A stretch of 49,716 nt of DNA from positions 1 to 49,716 of the forward strand of contig NZ_JAOZVR010000075.1 in NCBI RefSeq assembly GCF_025869515.1, read 5' to 3'. Numbering within the stretch: the stretch's first letter is position 1; the number at the start of each line of letters is the position of its first letter. Positions 17,082 to 26,500 of this stretch are shown here, in pieces. This DNA is from Ferrovibrio sp. Its GTDB lineage: Bacteria; Pseudomonadota; Alphaproteobacteria; Ferrovibrionales; Ferrovibrionaceae. A program made the translations under genes and the position numbers. Below the pieces are notes generated by a model. That model was given only the letters and a program-made list of their open reading frames with translations. It did not search any database and had not been told where the DNA came from.

Positions 17082-17432
17082 TCAGGTACCGGGTGTCTTG
17101 CCCTGGCTGCGGTAGATATAGCTGAGAATCTCCGCCACGGCGGCGAAGGCCTCGATCGGGATCAGCGCATCGATATCGAGTTTGGACAGGATTTCGACCA
17201 GGTCGGAATCCTTGTGGATGATGATCCCGTTATCGAGGGCAATCCTTACGATCTGCGCCGCGATATGACCCTCGCCGGTGGCCACCACCCGGGGCGCCTC
17301 TTCGCGGTCGGCGTTGTAACGCAGGGCAACCGCCTTCTGTTTTGGCGGTTTTGCTGGGTTTTTGTTCGGCGGATCGGCCACGGGCGTCCTGGTGCTGGGC
17401 TTGGAAGGGCGGCGAATGCGGCATCCTACCAC
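17082..17432 (-). CDS. FlhX: stand-alone FlhB C-terminal-like protein
   Basis: A 116-residue soluble protein whose residues 33-115 match the cytoplasmic C-terminal domain of FlhB. KAVALRYNADREEAPRVVATGEGHIAAQI lines up with FAVALKYNQGQSEAPIVVAKGADNVARRI in the FlhB encoded at 19903-21012. The NPTH autocleavage site and all membrane helices are missing. Such proteins (FlhX, FhlX) can partly replace the cleaved FlhB domain in substrate switching in some bacteria. Here it lies 99 nt upstream of fliO, apparently in the same transcript. Confidence 0.85.
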   Translation of the reverse strand: MVGCRIRRPSKPSTRTPVADPPNKNPAKPPKQKAVALRYNADREEAPRVVATGEGHIAAQIVRIALDNGIIIHKDSDLVEILSKLDIDALIPIEAFAAVAEILSYIYRSQGKTPGT

Positions 17433-17543
17433 GCTCCGGGGTTAACCGAATCTTTAGGACCCCGGAGTCAGCCTGCGAGCCAGTTCAAAAGGCCTGATCC
17501 CGGCCCGGACCGTCCGGGCCAGGCAGCGGCGTAAGGCAGCGGT

Positions 17544-17957
17544 ATGGACCTCGACAAGATCAGCGTGCTCAAAGCGATCACCCGCCGGATGGACTGGCTG
17601 GGCGAGCGTCAGCGCGTGCTGGCCGAGAATGTCGCCAATGCCGATACCCCGAATTACAAGCCGAAGGACCTCAAGCAGGTCAGCTTCGGCGAGTTGGTGC
17701 GCAACAGCCAGCTTTCCGGCGCCGCCGCCGCCACGCAGCCCGGCCATTTCCGCGGTCTGGGCGGGCGCAGCAGCGACCAGTGGAAGACGGCGCGGCCCAG
17801 CGGCAATTACGAAACCGCACCGAACGGCAATGCGGTCAATCTCGAGCAGCAGATGATGAACGTGGCCGAGACCCAGGCCGAACACAATCTGATGACAAGC
17901 CTCTATCGCAAGCAGGTCGGCTTGCTGAAGAAGGCCCTTGGCAACCGCCAGGGCTAA
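17544..17957 (+). CDS. flgB: flagellar proximal rod protein FlgB
   Basis: FlgB (137 aa) is a proximal-rod protein. The rod motif RVLAENVANADTPNYKPKDL is at about residues 29-48. The C-terminal helix carries NLEQQMMNVAETQAEHNLMTSLYRKQVGLLKKALG, as in other FlgB proteins. AAGG lies 8 nt before the ATG. It leads the flgB-flgC-fliE group and is divergent from flhX. Confidence 0.95.
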   Translation: MDLDKISVLKAITRRMDWLGERQRVLAENVANADTPNYKPKDLKQVSFGELVRNSQLSGAAAATQPGHFRGLGGRSSDQWKTARPSGNYETAPNGNAVNLEQQMMNVAETQAEHNLMTSLYRKQVGLLKKALGNRQG

Positions 17958-17980
17958 CCGAATAGCGACGGAGACGGCGC

Positions 17981-18391
17981 ATGGACCTTAAGAACGCAAT
18001 GAAGATTTCGGCCTCCGGCATGCGGGCCCAGGGCGAACGCCTGAAGACCATTGCCGAGAACCTGGCCAATACCGATTCGATGGGCAAGACGCCGGGCAGC
18101 GACCCGTATCGCCGCAAGGTGGTGAATTTCAAGTCCGAACTCGATCGCGCGATGGGTGCCAATCTGGTCAAGGCGCAGAAACCGCAGCAGGATCGCTCGG
18201 ATTTCGAACTGAAATACGATCCGGGCCACCCGTCGGCCAATGCAGATGGCTATGTGAAGATGCCGAACGTGAAATCGGTGATCGAAATGGCCGATATGCG
18301 CGAAGCGCAGCGCACCTACGAAGCCAATCTGAACGTGATCGACTCGGCGAAGGCGATGCTGAGCCGCACCGTCGATCTGCTGCGCAGCTGA
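17981..18391 (+). CDS. flgC: flagellar proximal rod protein FlgC
   Basis: FlgC (136 aa) begins MDLKNAMKISASGMRAQGERL, followed by the rod motif TIAENLANTDSMGKTPGSDPYRRK. It ends with MADMREAQRTYEANLNVIDSAKAMLSRTVDLL, the conserved C-terminal helix. The gap from flgB is 23 nt and fliE follows after 26 nt. Confidence 0.96.
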   Translation: MDLKNAMKISASGMRAQGERLKTIAENLANTDSMGKTPGSDPYRRKVVNFKSELDRAMGANLVKAQKPQQDRSDFELKYDPGHPSANADGYVKMPNVKSVIEMADMREAQRTYEANLNVIDSAKAMLSRTVDLLRS

Positions 18392-18417
18392 TCCCGGCCG
18401 GATCGAGGGGTTAAGCC

Positions 18418-18714
18418 ATGGCTGATTTACGGATTGCCGACACGCTGGGCCTGGGCAAGGTGCTCGGCGGCGCCGATGCCAGCAAGGTCAAGGGCGACAG
18501 CGGCTTTGGCCAGATGCTGGGCGAGGCGCTGCAGAACACGGTGGATGCCCAGAAAACCGCCGAGGCGACCTCGGCGCAGGCGGTGAGCGGCAAGGCCGAC
18601 GTGACCGATGTGGTGACCGCGGTGACCAATGCCGAAATGGCACTCGACACCGTGGTGGCGGTTCGCGACCGCGTGATCAGCGCCTACCAGGAAATCCTGC
18701 GCATGCCGATCTGA
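18418..18714 (+). CDS. fliE: flagellar hook-basal body adapter FliE
   Basis: FliE (98 aa) connects the MS-ring and export gate to the rod. The C-terminal half has the family pattern DVVTAVTNAEMALDTVVAVRDRVISAYQEILRMPI. The N-terminal half is variable and rich in Gly, Ala and Lys, as usual. It is the third gene of the flgB group. Confidence 0.93.
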   Translation: MADLRIADTLGLGKVLGGADASKVKGDSGFGQMLGEALQNTVDAQKTAEATSAQAVSGKADVTDVVTAVTNAEMALDTVVAVRDRVISAYQEILRMPI

Positions 18715-18854
18715 CCCCGGCGGGTCTCGGCAATAAATAGTGCTTCTGCCGCCTGCTTTACGGGCGGCACAGCGCCCGGAAGGGCCCCCAAACGAGCTCT
18801 TGGGCTGGGGTAACAGCGCGCAATCGGATAAGATCGGCGGCGGAGACCGAATCG

Positions 18855-19121
18855 ATGACTGCCGTCGAAGTCACAGACGTTATGCGCGAAGCCATCTGGG
18901 TGCTGCTGAAAGTGGCCGGCCCGGCCATGATTGTCAGCCTGGTCATCGGTCTGGTGATCGCGCTGTTCCAGGCCGTGACCCAGCTGCAGGAACCCACGCT
19001 CACCTTCGTGCCGAAAATCATCGCTATCTTCGGCACCCTGATCATCACCATGCCCTTCATGATCGGCACCATGGTGACATTCATGGAGCAGCTGGCGCAG
19101 AAGATCGCCGGCCTGGAATAA
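18855..19121 (+). CDS. fliQ: flagellar export gate protein FliQ
   Basis: FliQ (88 aa) has two membrane helices (about 17-39 and 50-75) around a short loop containing FQAVTQLQEPTLTFVPKI, the family signature. It forms the helical export gate with FliP and FliR. It is followed by fliR after 6 nt. The 140-nt gap from fliE shows no clear terminator. Confidence 0.95.
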   Translation: MTAVEVTDVMREAIWVLLKVAGPAMIVSLVIGLVIALFQAVTQLQEPTLTFVPKIIAIFGTLIITMPFMIGTMVTFMEQLAQKIAGLE

Positions 19122-19127
19122 CCTGCG

Positions 19128-19892
19128 ATGCTGCAGCAGTTCGTCGCCGGCAATGTCTACATGTTCCTGCTGATCTTCAGCCGCCTCGGCTCCGCGATGA
19201 TGGCGCTGCCGGCCGTGGGTGAAAACTCGGTGCCGGCACGCTTCCGTCTCAGCATCGCCCTGCTGACATCGGCGCTCGTGGTGCCGATCCTGGGGCCGGC
19301 CCTGCCGCCGATCCCGGCCCAGCCGTTTCATCTGGCCTTTCTGGTCGTCAGCGAGATCGGCTTCGGCCTCGCCCTTGGCATGATGGTGCGTCTGATCATG
19401 TCGGCCATGCATGTCGCCGGTACGGTGATCGCCCTGCAGGCCGGCCTGTCGGCGGCGATGTTCTTCGATCCGAACCAGGGTTCACAGAGCGTGCTGGTGT
19501 CCAGCGCGCTGACCTTTCTGGGTATCTGCCTCGTCCTGGCCACCGATCTGCATCTGCTCGGGCTGCAGGCCGCCTACGACAGTTACACGCTGTTCCCGCC
19601 GATGCAGGCTCCGTCCTTCGGCGATTTCGCCAATGCCGCCGTCCGGCTGGTCAGCGACGGCTTCACCCTGGGCATGAAGCTCGCCGCACCCTTTCTTGTT
19701 TACGGCATCGTCTTCAACGTCGCGCTCGGCCTGCTCAATCGCCTGATGCCGTCGCTGCAGATTTTCTTCATCATGCAGGCGCCGCAGATCGCCATGTCGC
19801 TGGTCGTGCTCGGCCTGTCGCTGGGCGCCATCGGCCTGTCGTTCACCACCTACGTCGAGGGACATATGGCGCAGTTCCTCGCACCGCGCTAG
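19128..19892 (+). CDS. fliR: flagellar export gate protein FliR
   Basis: FliR (254 aa) is a polytopic membrane protein of the export gate. Recognisable parts are YMFLLIFSRLGSAMMALPAVGE at the start, EIGFGLALGMMVRLIMSAMHVAGTVIALQAGLS, and NRLMPSLQIFFIMQAPQI. Its length and its five to six hydrophobic segments are normal. flhB follows after 10 nt, with AGGAGG before its ATG. Confidence 0.95.
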   Translation: MLQQFVAGNVYMFLLIFSRLGSAMMALPAVGENSVPARFRLSIALLTSALVVPILGPALPPIPAQPFHLAFLVVSEIGFGLALGMMVRLIMSAMHVAGTVIALQAGLSAAMFFDPNQGSQSVLVSSALTFLGICLVLATDLHLLGLQAAYDSYTLFPPMQAPSFGDFANAAVRLVSDGFTLGMKLAAPFLVYGIVFNVALGLLNRLMPSLQIFFIMQAPQIAMSLVVLGLSLGAIGLSFTTYVEGHMAQFLAPR

Positions 19893-19902
19893 GAGGACGG
19901 GC

Positions 19903-21012
19903 ATGTCGGAAGATGCTGACCCAGAATCCAAAACCGAAGACCCTTCCGGGAAACGGCTGTCCGATGCGGCCGAGAAGGGCAACGTCGCCAAGTCGATGGA
20001 AATCAGCTACTGGTTCACCTTCCTGGCGGCCAGTATTGCGTTGTGGATGCTTGCCGACTCGTTGTCGAGCCGGGTGGTCAGCGCCACCACTGTATTTTTC
20101 GCGCAGCCGCATCTCATTCCGGTCGACCCCAGCCATCTGGCACGACTGGCCGTCGACATGATGATGGATCTCGGTATCGTGCTGTCGCCGGTGCTCGGCC
20201 TGTTCGTGCTGGCCAGCCTCGGGGCCAGCCTGATACAGAATCCGCTGCAGGTGAGCTTCGAACGCATCAAGCCGAATTTCGAGAAGCTGTCGCCGCTGGC
20301 GGGCCTCAAACGCATGGTCGGCCTGCAGAATTTCGTCGAGTTCCTCAAGAACCTGATCAAGATCGCGGTGATCGGCGGCATCCTGCTCGCCATCCTGATT
20401 CCGGAAATGGATGAACTGGAAGTCCTGATCGACCTCGATCTCCATGTCATCCTGCCGCTGTGTCTGAAGATCGTCGCCAAGGTGGTGGGTGCGCTGCTCG
20501 GCATCATGTTCATCGTCGCCGTGGCCGACTATCTGTACCAGCGCCACAGTTACATGAAGCAGCTGCGCATGACCAAGCAGGAGCTGAAGGACGAATACAA
20601 GGAGCAGGAAGGCGATCCCATGATCAAGGCGCGCCTGCGCCAGTTGCGCATGCAGCGCGTGCGCCAGCGCATGATGCAGGCCGTGCCGCAGGCCAGTGTG
20701 GTGGTCACCAACCCGACCCACTTTGCCGTGGCGCTGAAATACAATCAGGGCCAGTCCGAGGCGCCGATCGTGGTGGCCAAGGGCGCCGACAACGTCGCCC
20801 GTCGCATCCGCGAGATCGCCACCGAACACAATGTGCCGATCGTCGAGAATCCGCCGCTGGCCCGTGCCCTGTTCAAGGTCGAGATCGACAATGAGATTCC
20901 GGTCGAACATTTCCGTGCTGTCGCCGAGGTGATCTCCTACATCATGAAGCTGAAGGACGGGATTTCCTCCAAATACGAACCCAAGGTCGAGACGATCGAG
21001 GCGCCCGAGTGA
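19903..21012 (+). CDS. flhB: flagellar export switch protein FlhB
   Basis: FlhB (369 aa) switches export from rod/hook to filament proteins. The N-terminus DPESKTEDPSGKRLSDAAEKGNV is typical. Four membrane helices lie between about residues 30 and 210, followed by a charged linker (MTKQELKDEYKEQEGDP). The autocleavage motif is N270-P271-T272-H273. The C-terminal domain ends with a helix (FRAVAEVISYIMKLK). It closes the fliQ-fliR-flhB group, and the kinase gene follows after 16 nt. Confidence 0.97.
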   Translation: MSEDADPESKTEDPSGKRLSDAAEKGNVAKSMEISYWFTFLAASIALWMLADSLSSRVVSATTVFFAQPHLIPVDPSHLARLAVDMMMDLGIVLSPVLGLFVLASLGASLIQNPLQVSFERIKPNFEKLSPLAGLKRMVGLQNFVEFLKNLIKIAVIGGILLAILIPEMDELEVLIDLDLHVILPLCLKIVAKVVGALLGIMFIVAVADYLYQRHSYMKQLRMTKQELKDEYKEQEGDPMIKARLRQLRMQRVRQRMMQAVPQASVVVTNPTHFAVALKYNQGQSEAPIVVAKGADNVARRIREIATEHNVPIVENPPLARALFKVEIDNEIPVEHFRAVAEVISYIMKLKDGISSKYEPKVETIEAPE

Positions 21013-21028
21013 TGTCGCGGGGGAAGCC

Positions 21029-23380
21029 ATGGCGCTCAGCTTCGCTTCGCTGATCGGTTCGCCGCGCCGTCGCGCCGCCTGGCTGCTGGCGGAGGCAAGT
21101 CCGTTTGCGCGTGCCATCACCCGGGGCCATGAATTGCTGGCCGACAACACCGCGTATCGCGCGCTGGCCGCGCGGCTCGGCGACGAGGGCGGGCATGCAC
21201 CCGATGCGCTGCTGGGCGGCGAGATCGGCAATGCCGAGGTCATCGCCCGGCTGCAGAGCCTGCTGCCGCTTGGCCGGGCCGTGCAGGAGGATATCGCGGT
21301 CCATGCCGGTGACGGCGTGGTGTCGCTGCGGGTCACCGCCATGCTGGCGCCGGTTTCGATCTCGGGCCGGCGCAACTGGGTGATCTGGGACATCCAGGAA
21401 GTGGCCGACAATGCCGCCGCCCTAGTGGCGGTGCGCCAGCAGCGCGACGAACTGGCGGCCTTCATCGACAATGCACCGGTCGGTCTCTATTCGGTGGCGC
21501 CGGACGGCCGTTTCCTGTTCGCCAACCGCACTTTCGCCGCCTGGCTCGGCACCGTGCCGGAGCAGCTGGTCGGCAGCGACCTGCTGCTGGCCGATGTGCT
21601 GTCGCATGGCGAGGGGCGCGAGAACGAGGCGATGACGCCGGACTGGCCCGGCGGCGAAGCCAAGCTGCGGCCGTTGCCGGCCCCGGAAGACAGCGGCGTT
21701 GAAGCCGACGATGCCAGCCGTTTCCGCCTGGTCAGCGTCAGCCAGACCGAGGTAACCGATGCCGACGGCGATCCCCTGCGTTACAGCGCCGTGATACATG
21801 ATCTCGGCCTCGAACTGCGTCAGCGCGGCACCTTGCGCCCGGTGGAAGCCGAGTTCCGGCGCTTCTTCGACCAGGCGCCGATCGGCATCTTGGTACTCGA
21901 TTCCGCCGGTACCATCCGCGAAGCCAATGCCGCTTTCGCCCAGCTCTGCGGCCGTGACGACTGGCTCGGCCAGCGGCTGGCGGCTCTGGTGCGCGAAGAA
22001 GATGCCCTGATGCTGACCCGCCATCTGGTGGCATTGCGTCGCGGGGAGACTTTCAGCCGTGCGCTGGAGGTGCGGCTCGCCGGGCCGCGCGAGCGTGTGG
22101 TGGAAGTGTTCGCCGCGTCCTCCGCGGAACGCGAGGACGGCCAGTCGGCGCAGCTGGTCTATCTGGTCGACACCACCGAGCAGCGCAGCCTGCAGACCCA
22201 GTTCCACCAGAGTCAGAAGATGCAGGCGGTCGGTCAGCTCGCTGGCGGCATCGCGCATGACTTCAACAATCTGCTCACCGCGATGATCGGCTTCTGCGAC
22301 CTGCTGCTGCAGCGCCATCAGCCCGGCGACCAGTCGTTTGCCGATATCATGCAGATCAAGCAGAATGCCAGCCGTGCCGCCAATCTGGTGCGCCAGCTGC
22401 TGGCTTTCTCGCGTCAGCAGACTTTGGTCCCCAAGGTACTGGATATCACCGATGTGCTGGCCGATCTGCGCAACCTGATCGGGCGACTGATCGGCGAGAC
22501 CATCACGCTGAAGATGGTGCATGGCCGCGATCTCGGCCTGATCAAGGTCGACCAGGGCCAGCTCGAGCAGGTGATCATCAATCTCGCGGTCAATGCCCGC
22601 GATGCCATGATCGAAGGCGGCGACCTGCTGATCCGTACCCTCAACCATACCGTCGCGCAGGCCACGCCGCTCGGCACCGAAACGATTCCGCCGGGCGACT
22701 ACGTGCTGATCGAGGTGAAGGACAGCGGCCACGGCATTGCGCCGGAAAACATGGCCAAGATTTTCGATCCCTTCTTCACCACCAAGGCGGTCGGCGCCGG
22801 CACCGGGCTGGGGCTTTCCACCGTCTATGGCATCATCAAACAGACCGGCGGCTTCATCCATGTCGAAAGCGCGCCGGGCGAGGGTGCCTGTTTCCGGCTC
22901 TACCTGCCGTGCCACAAACCGAATGCCGACGACCTGCCCGCCAGCCGCGACGAAGCCCGGCCCGACAGCCGCGATCTCACCGGTCAGGGCCTCGTGCTGC
23001 TGGTGGAGGACGAGGATGCGGTGCGTGCCTTCGCCGCCCGCGCGCTGCGCAACAAGGGCTACACCGTCATTGAGGCCGCTTCCGGCGAACAGGCGCTGGC
23101 CTTGCCGGCCGACCAGCTCGAACGCGTCGAGTTGCTGATCTCCGATGTCGTGATGCCGAATCTGGACGGGCCGAGCCTGGCCGCGCAGCTCCGGACGCGC
23201 CGCCCGGAACTCAAAATCCTGTTTATCTCCGGTTACGCCGAAGACAGTTTGCGCTCGAATATGGCGAAATCCGCCGATGTGAACTTCCTGGCCAAGCCGT
23301 TTTCCCTCAGCCAGCTGGCCGGCAAGGTCAAGGAAGTGATGGATGCGGCGGCTCCCGGTGGAAATCGTCCGGCAACCTGA
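21029..23380 (+). CDS. cckA: CckA-type hybrid histidine kinase
   Basis: This 783-residue kinase has PAS-like domains at about 140-250 and 272-390, a HisKA domain, a HATPase domain (N box near VNARDAM, G boxes GHGIAP and GAGTGLGLS) and a C-terminal receiver. His410 lies in QAVGQLAGGIAHDFNNLLTA, the CckA signature. The receiver has phosphoacceptor Asp706 (LISDVVMP) and Lys756 (AKPF). In alphaproteobacteria CckA passes phosphate through ChpT to CtrA, which controls the cell cycle and flagellar genes. No N-terminal membrane helices are visible, unlike Caulobacter CckA. GGGGGAAG precedes the start 16 nt after flhB, so it is likely co-transcribed with the export genes. Confidence 0.85.
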   Translation: MALSFASLIGSPRRRAAWLLAEASPFARAITRGHELLADNTAYRALAARLGDEGGHAPDALLGGEIGNAEVIARLQSLLPLGRAVQEDIAVHAGDGVVSLRVTAMLAPVSISGRRNWVIWDIQEVADNAAALVAVRQQRDELAAFIDNAPVGLYSVAPDGRFLFANRTFAAWLGTVPEQLVGSDLLLADVLSHGEGRENEAMTPDWPGGEAKLRPLPAPEDSGVEADDASRFRLVSVSQTEVTDADGDPLRYSAVIHDLGLELRQRGTLRPVEAEFRRFFDQAPIGILVLDSAGTIREANAAFAQLCGRDDWLGQRLAALVREEDALMLTRHLVALRRGETFSRALEVRLAGPRERVVEVFAASSAEREDGQSAQLVYLVDTTEQRSLQTQFHQSQKMQAVGQLAGGIAHDFNNLLTAMIGFCDLLLQRHQPGDQSFADIMQIKQNASRAANLVRQLLAFSRQQTLVPKVLDITDVLADLRNLIGRLIGETITLKMVHGRDLGLIKVDQGQLEQVIINLAVNARDAMIEGGDLLIRTLNHTVAQATPLGTETIPPGDYVLIEVKDSGHGIAPENMAKIFDPFFTTKAVGAGTGLGLSTVYGIIKQTGGFIHVESAPGEGACFRLYLPCHKPNADDLPASRDEARPDSRDLTGQGLVLLVEDEDAVRAFAARALRNKGYTVIEAASGEQALALPADQLERVELLISDVVMPNLDGPSLAAQLRTRRPELKILFISGYAEDSLRSNMAKSADVNFLAKPFSLSQLAGKVKEVMDAAAPGGNRPAT

Positions 23381-23578
23381 GCCGCTGCGACCATAGACCG
23401 CACCCGGACTGATTGCGGAAATTTCTCGAATTTTCCCAGAATCTGGTGGATTTTTCCTCCGCATGGAGCGAGGCTGCTGACCGTGGGAATCGTCGTATGG
23501 TTGCGACGCAAAGAGGTGCTGTCCACTGCCGGAACGGCATAGGGGCGGGCACCGGGCGTTTTGGGGGAAATTTTAGCT

Positions 23579-26500
23579 GTGACGAGTGTTGGCCTCTTTC
23601 CGACAACGCAAATCGCCGGACTGGCGACGAGCGCGATTCAGGGGCTGACCACAGCGGACATCCGGTCGCTCAAATCGACGCAGATCGCCGCGCTGTCCCA
23701 GACCGGCATCGAGACACTCGATTCAACGCAGGTCAAAGCACTGCTGGCGACGCAGGTCAAAGCCCTGACGGCAACGCAGTTCAGCTATTTGACCACCTCC
23801 CAGCTGGTCTTCGACGCCGCGCAACTTGCCGTTCTCTCGGCCGGACAGTTGCAGTCCTTCAGTACGACCAATCTGAATTACCTCGACACCACGCAGTTCC
23901 AGGCGCTGAAAGTCACCCAGGTTCGCGCGCTGACCGCCACGCAGATCGCCGGTCTGCGGTCCAGCGATATCGGCGAACTGAGTACCACGCAGGTCAGGAG
24001 CCTGACCGGCACCCAGGTGGCGGCGCTTGAAACCACCGACCTGAATGCCTTCAGCACCACGCAGTTCCAGGCCCTGAGCGCCACGCAGATTCGTGCACTG
24101 ACCACCTCGCAGATCGCGTCGCTGACATCGGCGGCGATCGGCAGCCTGAATGCGACGCAGGTGAAAGGCCTGAGCGCCACGCAGATCGGCGCGCTGGATG
24201 AGGTCCAGGTCGGTGGACTGACCCGCACGGCGATCGCCGCGCTGACGACCAATCAGTTGCGATCGCTGAGCACGACCAACCTGAACGCGCTCGATGCGAC
24301 GCAGACCCAGTCACTGACGGCAGGGCAGGTTGCCAGTCTCACCTCCACGCAGATCGCATCGCTCGGTGCGACCGATGTCGGCGACCTGACCACGACGCAG
24401 CTGCGGGCGCTGACGGGGACGCAATTGCGCTCCTTGAGCACGACCAATCTGAACGCGCTCGACACGACACAGACGCAGGTGCTGACGGCCACGCAGGTGA
24501 AGGCCCTGAGCACAACGCAGATTGAAGGTCTGCGGACGACCGATATCGGCGAACTGAGCACGACGCAGGTGAAGGCGCTGACCGGGCCGCAGCTGCGCGC
24601 TCTGACCACGACCAATCTGAACGCGTTCGACACGACGCAGACCCGGGCGCTGACGGTGGGGCAGATCTCCGCGCTGACCGCGACCCAGATTTCCGCGCTC
24701 TATACCACCGATGTTGCGGATTTGACGCAGACGCAGATCCGGGGCTTGACCGGTACCCAGGTGGCGGCGCTCGAGACCACCGATCTGAATATCCTGGACA
24801 CCACGCAGGTGCAGGCGCTGACGGCGTTGCAGGTGAGGGCCCTGACCACCACGCAGATCGCGGCGTTGACGACCGCGGCGCTCGGCACCCTGAATGCGAC
24901 GCAGGTGAAAGGTCTGACCGCGGCCCAGATCGGGCAGTTGTCCGAAACGCAGGTCGGCGCGCTGACCAGCACGGCAATTGCCGGCCTGACCGGAACCCAG
25001 TTGCGGTCCTTGAGCACGACCAACCTGAACGCGTTCGATACAACGCAGGCGCGGGCTTTGGCTGTGGCGCAGGTGAGGGCGCTGAATGCAACCCAGATCG
25101 CCAGTCTGCGGAGCGCGGATCTCGACGAACTGAATACGACGCAGCTGCGGGCGCTGACCGGAACGCAGCTGCGCGCTCTGACCACGACCAACCTGAACGC
25201 GCTCGACACGACGCAGACGCAGGCGCTGACCACGACGCAGATCGGCAGTCTCACCGCCACGCAGATCGCATCGCTCAGCACGACCGATATCGGCGAGCTG
25301 GCCACGACGCAGGTGCGGGTGCTGACGGGAACCCAGCTGCGGTCTTTGACCACCACGAACCTGAATGCGCTCGATACTTCGCAGACGCAGGCATTGGCGG
25401 CGGCGCAGGTGAGGGCCCTGAATACAACGCAGATCGCCAGCCTGCGGACCGGGGATATCGGCGAACTGAATACGACGCAGTTGCGCGTTCTCACCACGGC
25501 GCAGTTGCGGTCTTTGACCACGACCAATCTGAACGCGCTCGATACGACGCAGACGCGGGCGCTGACGGCGGCGCAGATCGCCAGCCTCACCTCCACGCAG
25601 ATCGGCTCGCTCGGTTCGACCGATCTCGGCGATCTGGCCACGACGCAGCTGCGGGCGCTGACCGGTCCGCAACTGCGGTCTCTGAGCACCACCAACCTGA
25701 ACGCGCTCGATGCCACGCTGACGCAGGCGCTGACGCCGGGGCAGGTGAGGGCCCTGAGCACGACGCAGATCGCCGGCCTGCGGACCACGGATATCGGCGA
25801 GCTGACCACAACGCAGGTGCGGTCGCTGTCGGGGACCCAGCTGCGATCGCTGACCGCGACCAATCTGACCGCGCTCGACACGGCGCAGACGCGGGCGCTG
25901 ACGGCGGCACAGATTGCGGCTCTCGCCACCACGCAGATCGCATCCTTCGAGACGACCGATGTCGGCGACCTGGCCACGACGCAGGTGCGGGCGCTGACCG
26001 GGACGCAACTGCGGTCGTTGAGCGCAACCAGCCTGAATGCGCTCGGCACCGCGCAGACGCAGGCGTTGACGGCGACGCAGATACGGGCGCTGACCACGAC
26101 GCAGATCGCGGGCCTGGAGACGACCGATCTCGGCGAGCTGAGCACGACGCAGATTCGGAGCCTGACGGCCACCCAGGTGACGGCGATCGAGCCCGCCGAC
26201 CTGAACGCCCTGAACGCCGCCCAGCTGCAGAGCCTTGCCACGACGCAGGTGAGGGCGCTGAGCACAACGCAGTTGGGTGTGCTGAGCGACGCGCAGGTCA
26301 AGGCGCTGACGCCGGCGCAGCTCTCCGCGCTCACGACGACGCAGCGCAAGGCCCTGGGCACGGCGAATATCGGCACCCTGACCACGACGCAGCTCAAGGC
26401 GCTGACCACGACGCAGATCGCGGCGCTGACTGAAACCCAGATCGGTATCCTGACGCCGACGGCCCTGACGGCCTTCACCACCACGCAGGTGGCGGCCCTC

